Shown here: in pieces, positions 1 through 7,626 of the stretch | How positions within the stretch are numbered: the stretch's first letter is position 1 | Layout: every line of letters begins with the position of its first letter | Origin: Deltaproteobacteria bacterium | GTDB taxonomy: Bacteria; Desulfobacterota; Syntrophobacteria; Syntrophobacterales; Syntrophobacteraceae | Assembly: GCA_021793275.1 (NCBI GenBank) | Contig: JAJYTC010000037.1 | Location: forward strand, 1-32,037 | Length of the DNA stretch: 32,037 bases | Direction of reading: 5' to 3' | Translations under genes and position numbers: made by a program | Notes under the pieces: generated by a model | Database searches by the model: none | Seen by the model: the letters and a program-made list of their open reading frames with translations, nothing else | What the model was told of the DNA's origin: nothing

Positions 1-603
1 CTAAAGGCACTTCAAGACGTGGAAAAGGCACTCATTTTCAATATTAGAGGTTATCAAAGATCGACTCTCGAAAAACTCTGAGAAAAAGCACTGCCCCGGA
101 GGACACCTTTTTTTCAGCAACCTGCTAAGATGGTATGTGCATTTAGCAACGGCTTTTCCTCTGGCCCTGTACTGTCGCGTTTTATTCGGTTGAACTCCTC
201 GAGACGGACAGGAGCGAGCAGATCGCACAAAACTCGGATTGGGGAGGTAGCCTCTTAAAACACACAAATCGCTGCCATCGGACTATAACTTGCGCATTCC
301 AACCAGCATGCGTTCCATTGCAAATCCAAGGGATTTATAGCTCGCTGGGGCGTAAGCCAATTAATCAACAAAATTTTTTCTGTATCTTATCGGAATCCTG
401 TTCAGCTGAACACGTATTGTAGCGTCACAAATAAGCACCGAGCGTCACACCATCGCAGCTTGCTTGTGCCTGCCTGCAGATGAGCTTCAAAGCGATAAGG
501 AGCTTGAAGCTGGAGGATGGCATCCGACAAAAGAGACATCTCCCAGCTTCAAACTCTTCGGATTTTTTCGCTTCCATGCGGTGTTTTTGGAGTTGCAGCT
601 ATT
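1..603. other. No supportable gene; left-edge intergenic DNA
   Basis: I see no convincing gene here. A minus-strand open frame at 1-267 has a composition unlike a protein, no ribosome site and no recognisable motif. An imperfect inverted repeat lies at 506-519 and 537-550 (14-bp arms, 12 matches, arms reading GAAGCTGG outward). It sits downstream of the dockerin-type gene that reads leftward, so it could help end that transcript, but no T-run follows it on that strand. Confidence 0.5.
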
Positions 604-783
604 TTAGAAAAGCTGTTGGGTCTCCGCGGACAAAATCATAACCAGATCTGTGAAGTTCACCACACCGTCTTTGTTCACATCGGCTCTCGGGTGAAACCGG
701 ATCTGGCCGTTCTTTTTTTCAAAAGACTCTTGCACGATGGCCACATCGGACCCATCGGCCTTCCCGACGCCATTGAGGTCGCC
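604..783 (-). pseudogene. Dockerin-type domain stranded behind an in-frame stop
   Basis: Directly after the TGA that ends the propeller protein, the same frame stays open for 59 more codons to a TAA at 604-606. It encodes two dockerin-type (EF-hand-like) calcium loops. The first reads GDLNGVGKADGSD, with one ligand (D5) changed to V. The second reads ADVNKDGVVNFTD, a perfect D-x-N-x-D-G-x5-D loop followed by a hydrophobic helix LVMIL. About 20 residues separate the loops, as is usual for type I dockerin modules at protein C-termini. The preserved frame and ligands mean the stop is recent, is read through, or is a sequencing error. A single-base change (for example CGA or TGG to TGA) would explain it. 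Confidence 0.75.
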
Positions 784-2463
784 TCATTCCAGCACTTTTG
801 TCATATAAACGCCTCCCCAGCCGGTTTCTTCGCTGCCCATAACCGCGTTTATAACAAGCGAGTTGCCGCGAAAGCCGTCACGCTCGATGCCCACCTCCGT
901 GGCAGGCAATCCCTTTGCAGTCGGATCAAGGACCGATCCATCCATGCCGGTCTCGACAAGGGTAAGGAGAGGAGAATTCCCCGGCCCTTCGCTGAGATAG
1001 ATACCGTCGACCGGGTCCTTATAAACCCCTTCAACCGCCTCACCTTTCCTGGCTTTAAAAGCTACATGGAAGTGCGCGTCGGTCAGGCTGCCGTCTACCA
1101 GCCCCGAAACGGCTACAAACGCCGAAGACCTCCATCTGGCCGGTTCGCCGTCATCCTCGCCGGCGCTCCCCGGGACATGGCCCGAAAAGTTCCAGTAGAG
1201 GAAATCGCTGAAGTCATCGCCCGTTTTTGCAACCGCATAGGTCTTGTCTTTGTCGAGGTCGTGAACGAAAATGCCCTGATGTACGGGGACCGTCTCAGTA
1301 CAACCTTCCGCACAAATCTCATTGCAGTAGGCGACGCGGTCCTTGTTTCCCGTTGTCGGGCATTGCAGTTGCAATGTCTTGGTCTCGGCCCCCCAAGCGC
1401 CCCAGAACGCCACAAAACGGCCATCGAAGGAAAGCCCCTCGCCAATCTTGTTAAACACGGCGCCGCTTTTTTCACCAGGAACGGAAGAGCCAAGTTTTAC
1501 AACATTTTTGAGCTTTAGTTTTTGGTCCGATAACTTGACCAGGTAAATCCCACCGACGGTGGGGCTCTCTTCGTTGTCAAGGCCTACAAACACCGCCTTG
1601 CCATCCGCTGCACTGGGCGGCGCAAGGGAGCCAAATACCTGCGTCGTTCCGGGGATCAAGGTATCAGTGTTTGCAATCAATACGACAGGATTTGTCCCGC
1701 CGGCGGGTTCCAAAGATCTGGTTGGAACAGGGATCGGAGCATCAGTCAGGATTCGGTAGTATACTCCGGTTTTGCCGCTTCCTTCTTCGGTGTAATTTCC
1801 CTTGAAAACTATGGTTGTCTTATCCGTTATAGAAGGCGATCCCGGAAATACATCGAAGGGCGTACCAGGCGAGGCGCCAGGAACTTCGAAAAATGAAAAG
1901 TAGGGGACTATACCAAGCTTGGATGCTGCGGTGATCAGTTGACCAAATGGATTGGCATAAATGCCGGTGGTACCGAACCTGTCGCCATTTTCGTCAACCC
2001 ACGTCGGCTGGTGGTTACCGCGGGTAGCGATGGTATTTGAGTTCATGTCAATGCGTGGAAAAGAGGGTGGTTCAGTAAACAGAGTATCGAGGTTGTTTGG
2101 CTGCGGCACTGGAGTGCTGCGGTCCAGAATCTTGACGATAGAGCTTCCCGGCGTGGCCATGTCGCGTGTATAGACCCCGTGAACGGGTTGTTGGCCCGTC
2201 ACTTCTCCGCCCCTGCTTCTGGCACGTATTACCACCAATCCCCGCACATTAACCGAAGGCTGGTTGTAACTGTTGAATTTCCGGCATAAGCTCGTTGGTT
2301 CTGCCGGATTGCACGAATTGGTCGGCATGTCATAGCCGTTGTTAACTACCACCTCCCATCCGTTGATGGCAGGCGGAATAGCATCGGTTGCAAAAGTTGG
2401 CGCCGCTATGGTAAGCGCAACGCCCAGTACAGAAATAAATACTCCACGATTGACTCGTCTCAT
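784..2463 (-). CDS. Secreted beta-propeller-like protein, DUF7453-like repeats
   Basis: The protein has 559 residues. The start at 2463 is chosen over an upstream ATG because AAGGAGG lies seven bases before it and the product then begins with a signal peptide: MRRVNRG, a hydrophobic stretch, and a likely cut after the TFA near residue 26. The mature part carries about eight spaced G-(V/I)-(Y/F) units (for example GVYTRD, GIYANP, GVYYRI, GIYLVK, GIFVHD, GVYKDP, GIYLSE, GVYMTK), often preceded by VAF or IVF plus a small-residue strand. This is the pattern of DUF7453-like propeller repeats seen in secreted 'choice-of-anchor' proteins. Several Cys residues lie in the middle. No catalytic motif is visible, so function is unknown; an extracellular or surface binding role is inference. 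The frame stops with TGA at 784-786, yet dockerin loops continue in the same frame (separate entry), so this may be a truncated allele of a 619-codon gene. Confidence 0.75.
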   Translation of the reverse strand: MRRVNRGVFISVLGVALTIAAPTFATDAIPPAINGWEVVVNNGYDMPTNSCNPAEPTSLCRKFNSYNQPSVNVRGLVVIRARSRGGEVTGQQPVHGVYTRDMATPGSSIVKILDRSTPVPQPNNLDTLFTEPPSFPRIDMNSNTIATRGNHQPTWVDENGDRFGTTGIYANPFGQLITAASKLGIVPYFSFFEVPGASPGTPFDVFPGSPSITDKTTIVFKGNYTEEGSGKTGVYYRILTDAPIPVPTRSLEPAGGTNPVVLIANTDTLIPGTTQVFGSLAPPSAADGKAVFVGLDNEESPTVGGIYLVKLSDQKLKLKNVVKLGSSVPGEKSGAVFNKIGEGLSFDGRFVAFWGAWGAETKTLQLQCPTTGNKDRVAYCNEICAEGCTETVPVHQGIFVHDLDKDKTYAVAKTGDDFSDFLYWNFSGHVPGSAGEDDGEPARWRSSAFVAVSGLVDGSLTDAHFHVAFKARKGEAVEGVYKDPVDGIYLSEGPGNSPLLTLVETGMDGSVLDPTAKGLPATEVGIERDGFRGNSLVINAVMGSEETGWGGVYMTKVLE

Positions 2464-3593
2464 ACTTTTACCTCCTTGATCCGCTACAAAAAGGCTCATT
2501 GCATTTCATACTCCACCCTCGCCTATTGATGAGATAAACATATTCCACAGCGAACGAATCTTTTATGTCTATGGGTGCATCGCATATTTATGTTTCTATA
2601 TTCCCCTATACCCTCAAATAGCAAACGGTTTATGATCACATACATTCGCTTTGCTTCCTAATGATGTAGACATATCAACCTTGTCATGTAATTAAGTCAT
2701 AATATTGTAATTGAATTACTTAATTAACTTTTGAGATGTGTTTTCTCTTACTCTAAGATGTGTTCTCACTGCAGAAAAGATACAATGCTATGATAATGAC
2801 ATTTACACTGCATATTCATTAATACCTTTACTTAAATCAGTTAATGCCATTAACGCGCAGGTTTTGATCCGACGCGAGTTATTCAGCTTACATCGCACGC
2901 GGACTAGGACGTATACCTATGAAACCATAGATAACTACATACTAACCTAATAACTATCTTAAAGGTAATATTCAAGTGGGTAATTTAGGGGTTACGATTG
3001 GGAAGCAATTCGCTAACCCAGTCAGACCGGCCCCGAATCTCTTCCACGCAGTAAGCTTTCTCAAGCGAAAATGAATTTCGGATAGCGCTCGACTGAAAAT
3101 TTTTGCAGGGTTAGGTGATTTTTATCAGACACAACATTCGGAATCCGGCGTGCAATAGTATTCATGAGTCCAGGGCAATTCCGTCGTCAGCACAAAATAG
3201 AGTAACAAAAACCGCTCCACATCGCCGTTCGCAAACATCTGATGTTAGAAGAAGGAGCGGAGGTGCGACCTAGTGTCATTTCAACACAGAGTCACCGCTC
3301 TTTTTCAAACGAAGAGACTGCCACACCCTGAACGTGCGAAAATCAACGACCGCCGAATTGCATCTTAGAGAACTCTTTGACCTGCTCGGGGTGACAGGCT
3401 CGCCGGGGGGGTGTTCGCAAAATGGTTGTCTGAAAGACAAAATGACGGGGGTATAGTGCCACTGGCAGTTTCGGTGGTATTTAACATACCAGTATCATAA
3501 TATATTTTTTCACCCCAGTTAAATTTGGGTTAGTCCTGCGTATTTTTCATTTATGAAAGTCTGTGGATAGTATCGAAGTTTCCACCAACGAGA
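2464..3593. other. Long AT-rich gap without a gene
   Basis: About 1.1 kb separates the propeller gene from the SpoIIAA-like gene. The first half (about 2500-3000) is clearly AT-richer than the rest of the window and contains many stops in all frames. A 70-codon plus frame at 2738-2950 lacks a ribosome site and a plausible composition. Between about 3240 and 3480 the base composition rises and an open plus frame without a start is seen, but I cannot tie it to any family. A small hairpin GGTAT-TTAAC-ATACC lies near 3474-3490. The promoter of the leftward gene should be in the 2480-2600 part, but I cannot place it with confidence. Confidence 0.5.
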
Positions 3594-3956
3594 CTATTCG
3601 CTTATCCAGCTATGGGCCTCGGCAATCTCAGCGTTTTGAAATACACGGACAGGCCCGGGCAGTAAGAAGGCAAATATGCGTACCGCTGATCTCATCCAGT
3701 CTACGTCGGTTACCACTGCTATCCTATCCCAAGATTTCAAGTATTTGAAGCCAATCTTGGCATCATCCCAGAGCGCACCGCTCTCGAATTTGGTGAAACC
3801 CTCGCCTATGTGGTAGAGAACTCTCACCTTCGTGTATTTCGAAAACTTGGCTTCAACTGCCGGTATGATGACCGTCTCGTAGTCAGCCTTCGTTATAACG
3901 CCTTTTGCTGAAAACCCCAGAGCATTGTCAGGAAGGTTTTCGATTTGCTCGATCAT
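3594..3956 (-). CDS. SpoIIAA-like (STAS-fold) protein
   Basis: This is a 120-residue protein of the SpoIIAA-like family, small cytosolic STAS-fold proteins of mostly unknown role. Hallmarks are visible in order: NALGFSAKGVITKADYETV near the N-terminus, IPAVEAKF, VRVLYHIGEGFTKFESGALWDD in the middle, then WDRIAVVTDVDWMR and a C-terminal VRVFQNAEIAEAHSWI. Length matches the family (about 115-125). ATG at 3956 is preferred over ATG at 3962 because AAGGAG is six bases ahead of the former and abuts the latter. The gene is alone on its strand. Immediately upstream lies an IS630-type remnant, so its original promoter region may have been replaced. Family assignment is firm; the substrate or partner is unknown. 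Confidence 0.85.
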   Translation of the reverse strand: MIEQIENLPDNALGFSAKGVITKADYETVIIPAVEAKFSKYTKVRVLYHIGEGFTKFESGALWDDAKIGFKYLKSWDRIAVVTDVDWMRSAVRIFAFLLPGPVRVFQNAEIAEAHSWISE

Positions 3957-4013
3957 GGCCATCTCCTTGATACCTGTAAGCGCCCCGATGCCGAGAGAAT
4001 GTCAGTAAGTTCC

Positions 4014-4363
4014 ATGACTCACGGGCAACCAGTCTATCTCATTATCGACCCTCATCCGGTCCACCGGTCCGCTCAGGTTCAGACGTATGTGGCTTTCAGC
4101 GGGGGGCGTCGACGGATATTTATCCTTCCGCCGTACCCCCCCTGGAACTCAACCCCGACGAACTGGTCTGGAACCAAGTCAAACGCCATGGGATTGGGCG
4201 CGGGTTGACAACGCGCCTCGCTGACCTCAAAGAGCGTGTCACGGCTCGCCTGAAACTGCTCCAAAGCACGCCCGGAATCGTTCGGAGTTATTTCAGGCGC
4301 CCTGATATCCTCCACTGTTCAATGTCCGCCAATCTAACAAGATATCAGCAACCTGGCGAATGA
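4014..4363 (+). pseudogene. IS630-family transposase C-terminal remnant, frameshifted
   Basis: The translation begins with QPVYLIIDPHPVHRSAQV, containing the second catalytic Asp of the IS630/Tc1-mariner DDE fold in its usual LI-D-x-HPVHRS setting. It runs to ILPPYPP and then loses frame at a run of seven C (4136-4142). In the next frame it resumes as LELNPDELVWNQVKRHGIGR, with the third acidic residue in the LNPDE motif, then an alpha-helical tail ending in TPGIVRSYFRRPDI and a stop at 4361-4363. The N-terminal helix-turn-helix and first catalytic Asp are missing, so this is a dead fragment of roughly one third of a transposase. No terminal inverted repeats were found around it. It sits between the SpoIIAA-like gene and a tiny lipoprotein ORF. 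Confidence 0.85.
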
Positions 4364-4422
4364 GCGGCCGGAATGGATTGGGTTGTATGGCCTGATCCCG
4401 CCGGAATCAGATTCGCATTTGG

Positions 4423-4500
4423 TCATTCACCACCTGCACATCCAGCCAAAAGACCAAGGCAGAGAATACCAATCAGAAATAAAAAAATTTTGCGCTTCAT
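4423..4500 (-). CDS. Tiny lipoprotein (25 aa), possibly truncated
   Basis: A 25-codon frame encodes a textbook lipoprotein signal: charged start MKRK, a hydrophobic core IFLFLIGILCLGL and a lipobox LLAGC, with Cys21 as the acylation site. Only AGGE follows before TGA. GGAGG lies five bases before the ATG, so translation is likely. The mature peptide would be five residues, which resembles very small entericidin-type lipoproteins in design, but it may instead be the stub of a larger lipoprotein gene whose body was lost. The IS630 remnant ends about 60 bases beyond its stop. No continuing lipoprotein-like frame was found after the stop. Secretion signal certain by pattern; function unknown. Confidence 0.6.
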   Translation of the reverse strand: MKRKIFLFLIGILCLGLLAGCAGGE

Positions 4501-4822
4501 TCTATCCTCCACTTTCACTCAAATGGGTTAACGCCGGATTATGGAGACCCGATTCGTCCGTTTGGGCCATTTACAGCGCCGAGATTCAAAAGACGGACAC
4601 AGGCAACGTTCACAAAAAAATAAGCCGCCTGATGATAGAGTCAATGGATGGCTTGCCGCTCCGGTCACAGAAAACCATGGAGCAGGTATCTGTGTTCAGG
4701 AGGCCCCTTTCATTCTTGAGGACTTGCTTCTATTTTCCTATCATGAAGAAACAGGGCCATCAAGTCGACGGCTGTGCGCCAAACGCGGGAGCGAGGGATT
4801 CGCGTGAGGGAGGGTCAGCGAT
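4501..4822. other. Intergenic DNA ahead of the lipid operon
   Basis: Open plus frames here (for example 4383-4832) overlap the tiny lipoprotein and the transposase edge, have no ribosome site and show no family motif. I regard the stretch as non-coding. Its right end carries the probable promoter of the type II fatty-acid-like operon. Confidence 0.45.
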
Positions 4823-4826
4823 TCGG

Positions 4827-4854
4827 TTGTAAAATTGCGCCATTATGCTAGAAT
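4827..4854 (+). promoter_or_regulatory. Putative sigma70-type promoter of the lipid operon
   Basis: TTGTAA (4827-4832) and TAGAAT (4849-4854) are separated by 16 bases. They lie about 70 bases ahead of the chosen start of the first gene, in an otherwise gene-free stretch. The match is moderate and untested. Confidence 0.35.
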
Positions 4855-4922
4855 ATTTTCCCTGCGGCCGGTGTGGGGCCTGCCGGGAAAGCCTGAATGC
4901 ATTTTATTGGAAAGTCTTTTTA

Positions 4923-5717
4923 GTGGCGGGAAACATCTTTTTTACGGATAAAGTGGCTCTCGTAACGGGAAGTTCGAGGGGAATCGGCCGGGCTGTCGCC
5001 CTGGCTTTTGCGGAAGCCGGCGCCGATGTGGTCGTAAACCATTCCAAGGCCGAAGGCAGTTCAAAAAGAAAAGCGGAAGACGTTTGTCGTGAGATCGCCG
5101 ACCTGGGCCGCAAAGCCCTGGCTGTTCCGGCGGATATAGCATCGAAATCTTCGGTTGGCGAAATGATCGAGGCGGTGCTGGGCTGGCGCGGTCGGCTCGA
5201 TTTTCTGGTGCTGAATGCGGCGAGGGCGCCCTTCAAGCCTATAGAAAAGCTGCTGGAAAGAGAAATCAGGCAGCTTGTCGAAATCAACTACATGGGCAAC
5301 ATCTTCTGTATTCAGAAGGCCCTGCCCCTACTCGAGGCAGCCGGGGGAAGGATCGTTTTTATATCGAGCCTGGGGAGCCGGTTCTATAATCCGGCCTATC
5401 CGCTCGGAAGCATGAAAGCCGCCATGGAGGCGGTGGTGCGGGACTGCGCGGAAAGTCTGGCCGAAAAGGGCGTTTACGCCAATGGAGTCTGCGGAGGTGT
5501 GGTAAAAACAGATTCCTTCAAGACCCTCAGACAACACATGGAGGAGCTTGAGAATATCCCCGACGAGCTGTGCGTAAGCCCGGAAGCCCTGGCCGACGTG
5601 GTTGTATTTCTTTGCAGCCCCGCCGCTCGCGGTATCCGCGGCCAGACCGTCGTGGTTGACAATGGCTTGAGCAATAGACTATATCGCCCGGCGTGGGTGA
5701 AGAAGTCGAAATCATAG
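4923..5717 (+). CDS. SDR reductase, FabG/FabL-like (acyl-ACP reductase)
   Basis: This is a 264-residue short-chain dehydrogenase, the first gene of the operon, likely an NAD(P)H-dependent reductase acting on ACP-bound acyl chains. The nucleotide-binding motif TGSSRGIG is at residues 15-22, NAA at the usual mid position (LVLNAARAP), and RGQTVVVDNG near the C-terminus. The catalytic segment is unusual: SSLGSRFYNPAY...SMK gives Ser148 and Lys165, but the canonical Tyr (K minus 4) is Leu161; the nearest tyrosines are Y159 and Y155. The segment resembles FabL enoyl-ACP reductases (SSLGS..., Tyr-x6-Lys) with one residue less. GTG at 4923 is chosen because GGAAAG lies eight bases upstream and the Rossmann fold starts right after it; an ATG at 4845 would add 26 unlikely residues overlapping the putative promoter. 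Ketoreductase or enoyl reductase cannot be decided from sequence. Confidence 0.8.
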   Translation: MAGNIFFTDKVALVTGSSRGIGRAVALAFAEAGADVVVNHSKAEGSSKRKAEDVCREIADLGRKALAVPADIASKSSVGEMIEAVLGWRGRLDFLVLNAARAPFKPIEKLLEREIRQLVEINYMGNIFCIQKALPLLEAAGGRIVFISSLGSRFYNPAYPLGSMKAAMEAVVRDCAESLAEKGVYANGVCGGVVKTDSFKTLRQHMEELENIPDELCVSPEALADVVVFLCSPAARGIRGQTVVVDNGLSNRLYRPAWVKKSKS

Positions 5718-5734
5718 ACAGGGGTTGATCAATA

Positions 5735-6298
5735 ATGAAACAAAATCTCATTCCCGAACAGAGGGTAATGGAAGAAGTGAAAAAAGCAATCGCGGAAGGG
5801 ATCGATATCGACCCGGCGCGGATTAAACCGGAGAGTTCCCTCATGAAAGATCTGGGCGCCGAGTCGCTCGATTTTCTGGATATAAATTACCGTTTGGAGC
5901 AGACTTTCGGGATCAAAATGGCCAGGCGCTCGGTCATCGATCACATTGAGGAGTTGTTCGGCGAAGAGAGCGCGATTGACTCGGAGGGCAAGCTCACCGG
6001 AAAAGCCGCCGAAGTGCTGGCTATCCGATATGACGGTTCCGGCGATCAAATTCGTCCCGGCATGGATATGGATGAATTGCCCGTGATGGTCACAGTCACC
6101 TCGATAGCTGAAGGGGTGGCTAATCTTCTGGACACGCTGCCTGGAAATTGCGTCAACTGCAGAGCACAGAACTGGAAGCTGGAGGAAGAAACCCGGATAA
6201 CGTGCGGATCGTGTGGCGAACCGGCTGCGTTCACCAGCGGGGACGACCTCATAGAAGACTGGCTGAAGCAGACCCAGGAAAACAAGAAAATTTTTTGA
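5735..6298 (+). CDS. Acyl carrier protein with C-terminal zinc-ribbon-like domain
   Basis: The protein has 187 residues, about twice the size of a normal ACP. Residues 1-80 form the carrier domain: the phosphopantetheine site is Ser44 in LGAESLDFLD, with ESL replacing the usual DSL, followed by the helix that ends FGIKMARR. After a linker (about 85-115) comes a short segment with a predicted helix (VTSIAEGVANLLDTL). Then come two Cys pairs, C139-x2-C142 and C157-x2-C160, in the spacing of a rubredoxin-like zinc ribbon. It presumably carries the growing chain for the ketosynthases downstream, and the ribbon may dock a partner enzyme; the latter is inference. It lies 17 bases after the SDR gene and 29 before the first ketosynthase. 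A dedicated AcpS is encoded further down the operon. Confidence 0.85.
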   Translation: MKQNLIPEQRVMEEVKKAIAEGIDIDPARIKPESSLMKDLGAESLDFLDINYRLEQTFGIKMARRSVIDHIEELFGEESAIDSEGKLTGKAAEVLAIRYDGSGDQIRPGMDMDELPVMVTVTSIAEGVANLLDTLPGNCVNCRAQNWKLEEETRITCGSCGEPAAFTSGDDLIEDWLKQTQENKKIF

Positions 6299-6327
6299 TC
6301 GGGCGGCTCGCGTCCTTGCAGGAAAAA

Positions 6328-7626
6328 TTGGATTTGAACGCGCATACAAAAAGCAGGCGGGTGGTCGTTACCGGTTACGGAATGATTACGCCGATCGGTA
6401 AAGACAGCGGGGAAACGTTCGGAAACGCTCGAAACAGCGTCTCGGGCATTGACTTCATCAGCTCTTTTGAAACCGAGGGGCTTCCCTGCCGTATAGGCGG
6501 ACAGGTGAGCGATTCCTGGCTGGGCGGTTTTCAGGCCAAAAGGCTTCAGGGTATCGAAAAATGCAGCTCGCGCGGTCTAAAGCTCATGATAGCCGCCACT
6601 TCCGAAGCCGCCGAAATGGCCCGGTTGGATTCGATTGAAAACCGGGCAATGATCGGTGTAAGCCTTGGCTATCACGGGGAAAACCCTTCGGTCGAAGACC
6701 TGGTCCGCCTTTACCGCTACGCCGGTGGGGAGTCTTGGGACATTAACGGGCTTACCAGGGACGGCGTCTATTCCTTCTTTAATTTTTTCCGCAGAAAACC
6801 CGATGTGGCTTGTTCGATCCTGTCGATTTTGTTCCATTGCAGGGGCGCCAATTTTACCGTTGTTTCCGCCTGTGCGGCCGGGACGCAGGCTATCGGAGAG
6901 GCGCTCGGGGCTATCAGGGCCGGGAAAGCCGACGTTATGATCGCCGGCGGGTGCGAATCCAACCTCAACTTTATGGGTTTTGTCGGCTTTGTTCTTATCC
7001 GGGCCCTTGTCGAGAAATACTCTTCGCCCGACAAGGCTTCGAGGCCGTTTGACCGGAAAAGAAACGGCTTTGTTATGTCCGAAGGGGCGGGAACGCTGGT
7101 TCTCGAGTCCCTCGAACACGCCGTGGCGCGCAACGCCCCCATTTTTGCCGAAGTGCTCGGCTATGGTTCATCGGCTGATGCCTTCAGGATAACCGACATG
7201 CATCCCAAAGGCGACGGAGCGGTTTTCGCCATGCAGCAGGCGATCGCCGATGCGGGCCTTTCCGCCTCCGATATCGAGTACATCAACGCTCATGGGACCT
7301 CGACCATACAAAACGACCAGATAGAAACGCTGGCCATAAAGAGGGTCTTGGGTGAGAGGGCAAAACAGGTCCCGGTCAGTTCCAACAAGTCGATGACGGG
7401 CCATACTATTGCTGCGGGGGGCGCGATAGAAGCCGGACTCACCATAATGGGCATGAACGGCTCCATTGTTCTTCCCACGATCAATTATGAGTTTGCCGAT
7501 CCGAAATGCGACCTGGACTATGTTCCCAATCAGGCCCGCCAGCTCGAACACGGGATCTCGCTTTCCAATTCTTTCGGCTTCGGCGGCCAGAACGCATGCC
7601 TGTGCCTGGGTAAATTCCGCAAATGA
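6328..7626 (+). CDS. Beta-ketoacyl-ACP synthase, FabF-like (KS-A)
   Basis: This is a decarboxylating Claisen condensing enzyme of the FabF type, about 432 residues. The full active site is present: Cys182 in VSACAAGTQ, His322 in HGTSTIQND, and Lys354 and His359 in NKSMTGH; the C-terminus ends in the usual NSFGFGGQNA. The start is uncertain: TTG at 6328 or 6334 follows AGGAAAA by 4 or 10 bases and gives MDLNAHTKSRRVVVTGYG; no ATG fits. The longer open frame upstream overlaps the ACP gene and is rejected. Its stop overlaps the start of the next gene (ATGA), which fits a KS/chain-length-factor pair translated together. An insertion of about 40 residues rich in aromatics (around residues 120-170) precedes the nucleophile. 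Confidence 0.88.
   Translation: MDLNAHTKSRRVVVTGYGMITPIGKDSGETFGNARNSVSGIDFISSFETEGLPCRIGGQVSDSWLGGFQAKRLQGIEKCSSRGLKLMIAATSEAAEMARLDSIENRAMIGVSLGYHGENPSVEDLVRLYRYAGGESWDINGLTRDGVYSFFNFFRRKPDVACSILSILFHCRGANFTVVSACAAGTQAIGEALGAIRAGKADVMIAGGCESNLNFMGFVGFVLIRALVEKYSSPDKASRPFDRKRNGFVMSEGAGTLVLESLEHAVARNAPIFAEVLGYGSSADAFRITDMHPKGDGAVFAMQQAIADAGLSASDIEYINAHGTSTIQNDQIETLAIKRVLGERAKQVPVSSNKSMTGHTIAAGGAIEAGLTIMGMNGSIVLPTINYEFADPKCDLDYVPNQARQLEHGISLSNSFGFGGQNACLCLGKFRK

Noticed and set aside
784-786. TGA before the dockerin loops read as selenocysteine
   Set aside because: The codon lies in a linker, no convincing SECIS-like hairpin follows it, and no selenoprotein motif surrounds it; a nonsense change or read-through is simpler.
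517-1518. 333-codon plus-strand open frame
   Set aside because: It is the antisense shadow of the propeller/dockerin gene: the minus strand has a signal peptide, ribosome site, repeats and calcium loops, whereas this frame has no motif.
2738-2950. 70-codon plus frame in the AT-rich gap
   Set aside because: No ribosome site, odd residue composition and no motif.
4136-4142. Programmed frameshift in the IS630 transposase at the C7 run
   Set aside because: The N-terminal two thirds of the transposase are missing, so the element cannot be functional and the shift is simple decay.
6148-6330. Upstream extension of KS-A overlapping the ACP gene
   Set aside because: It would overlap the zinc-ribbon part of the ACP by 150 bases, and the KS fold starts only after 6334.
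5729-6349. 206-codon minus frame opposite the ACP gene
   Set aside because: Shadow of the ACP gene, whose phosphopantetheine motif and Cys pairs are clear on the plus strand.
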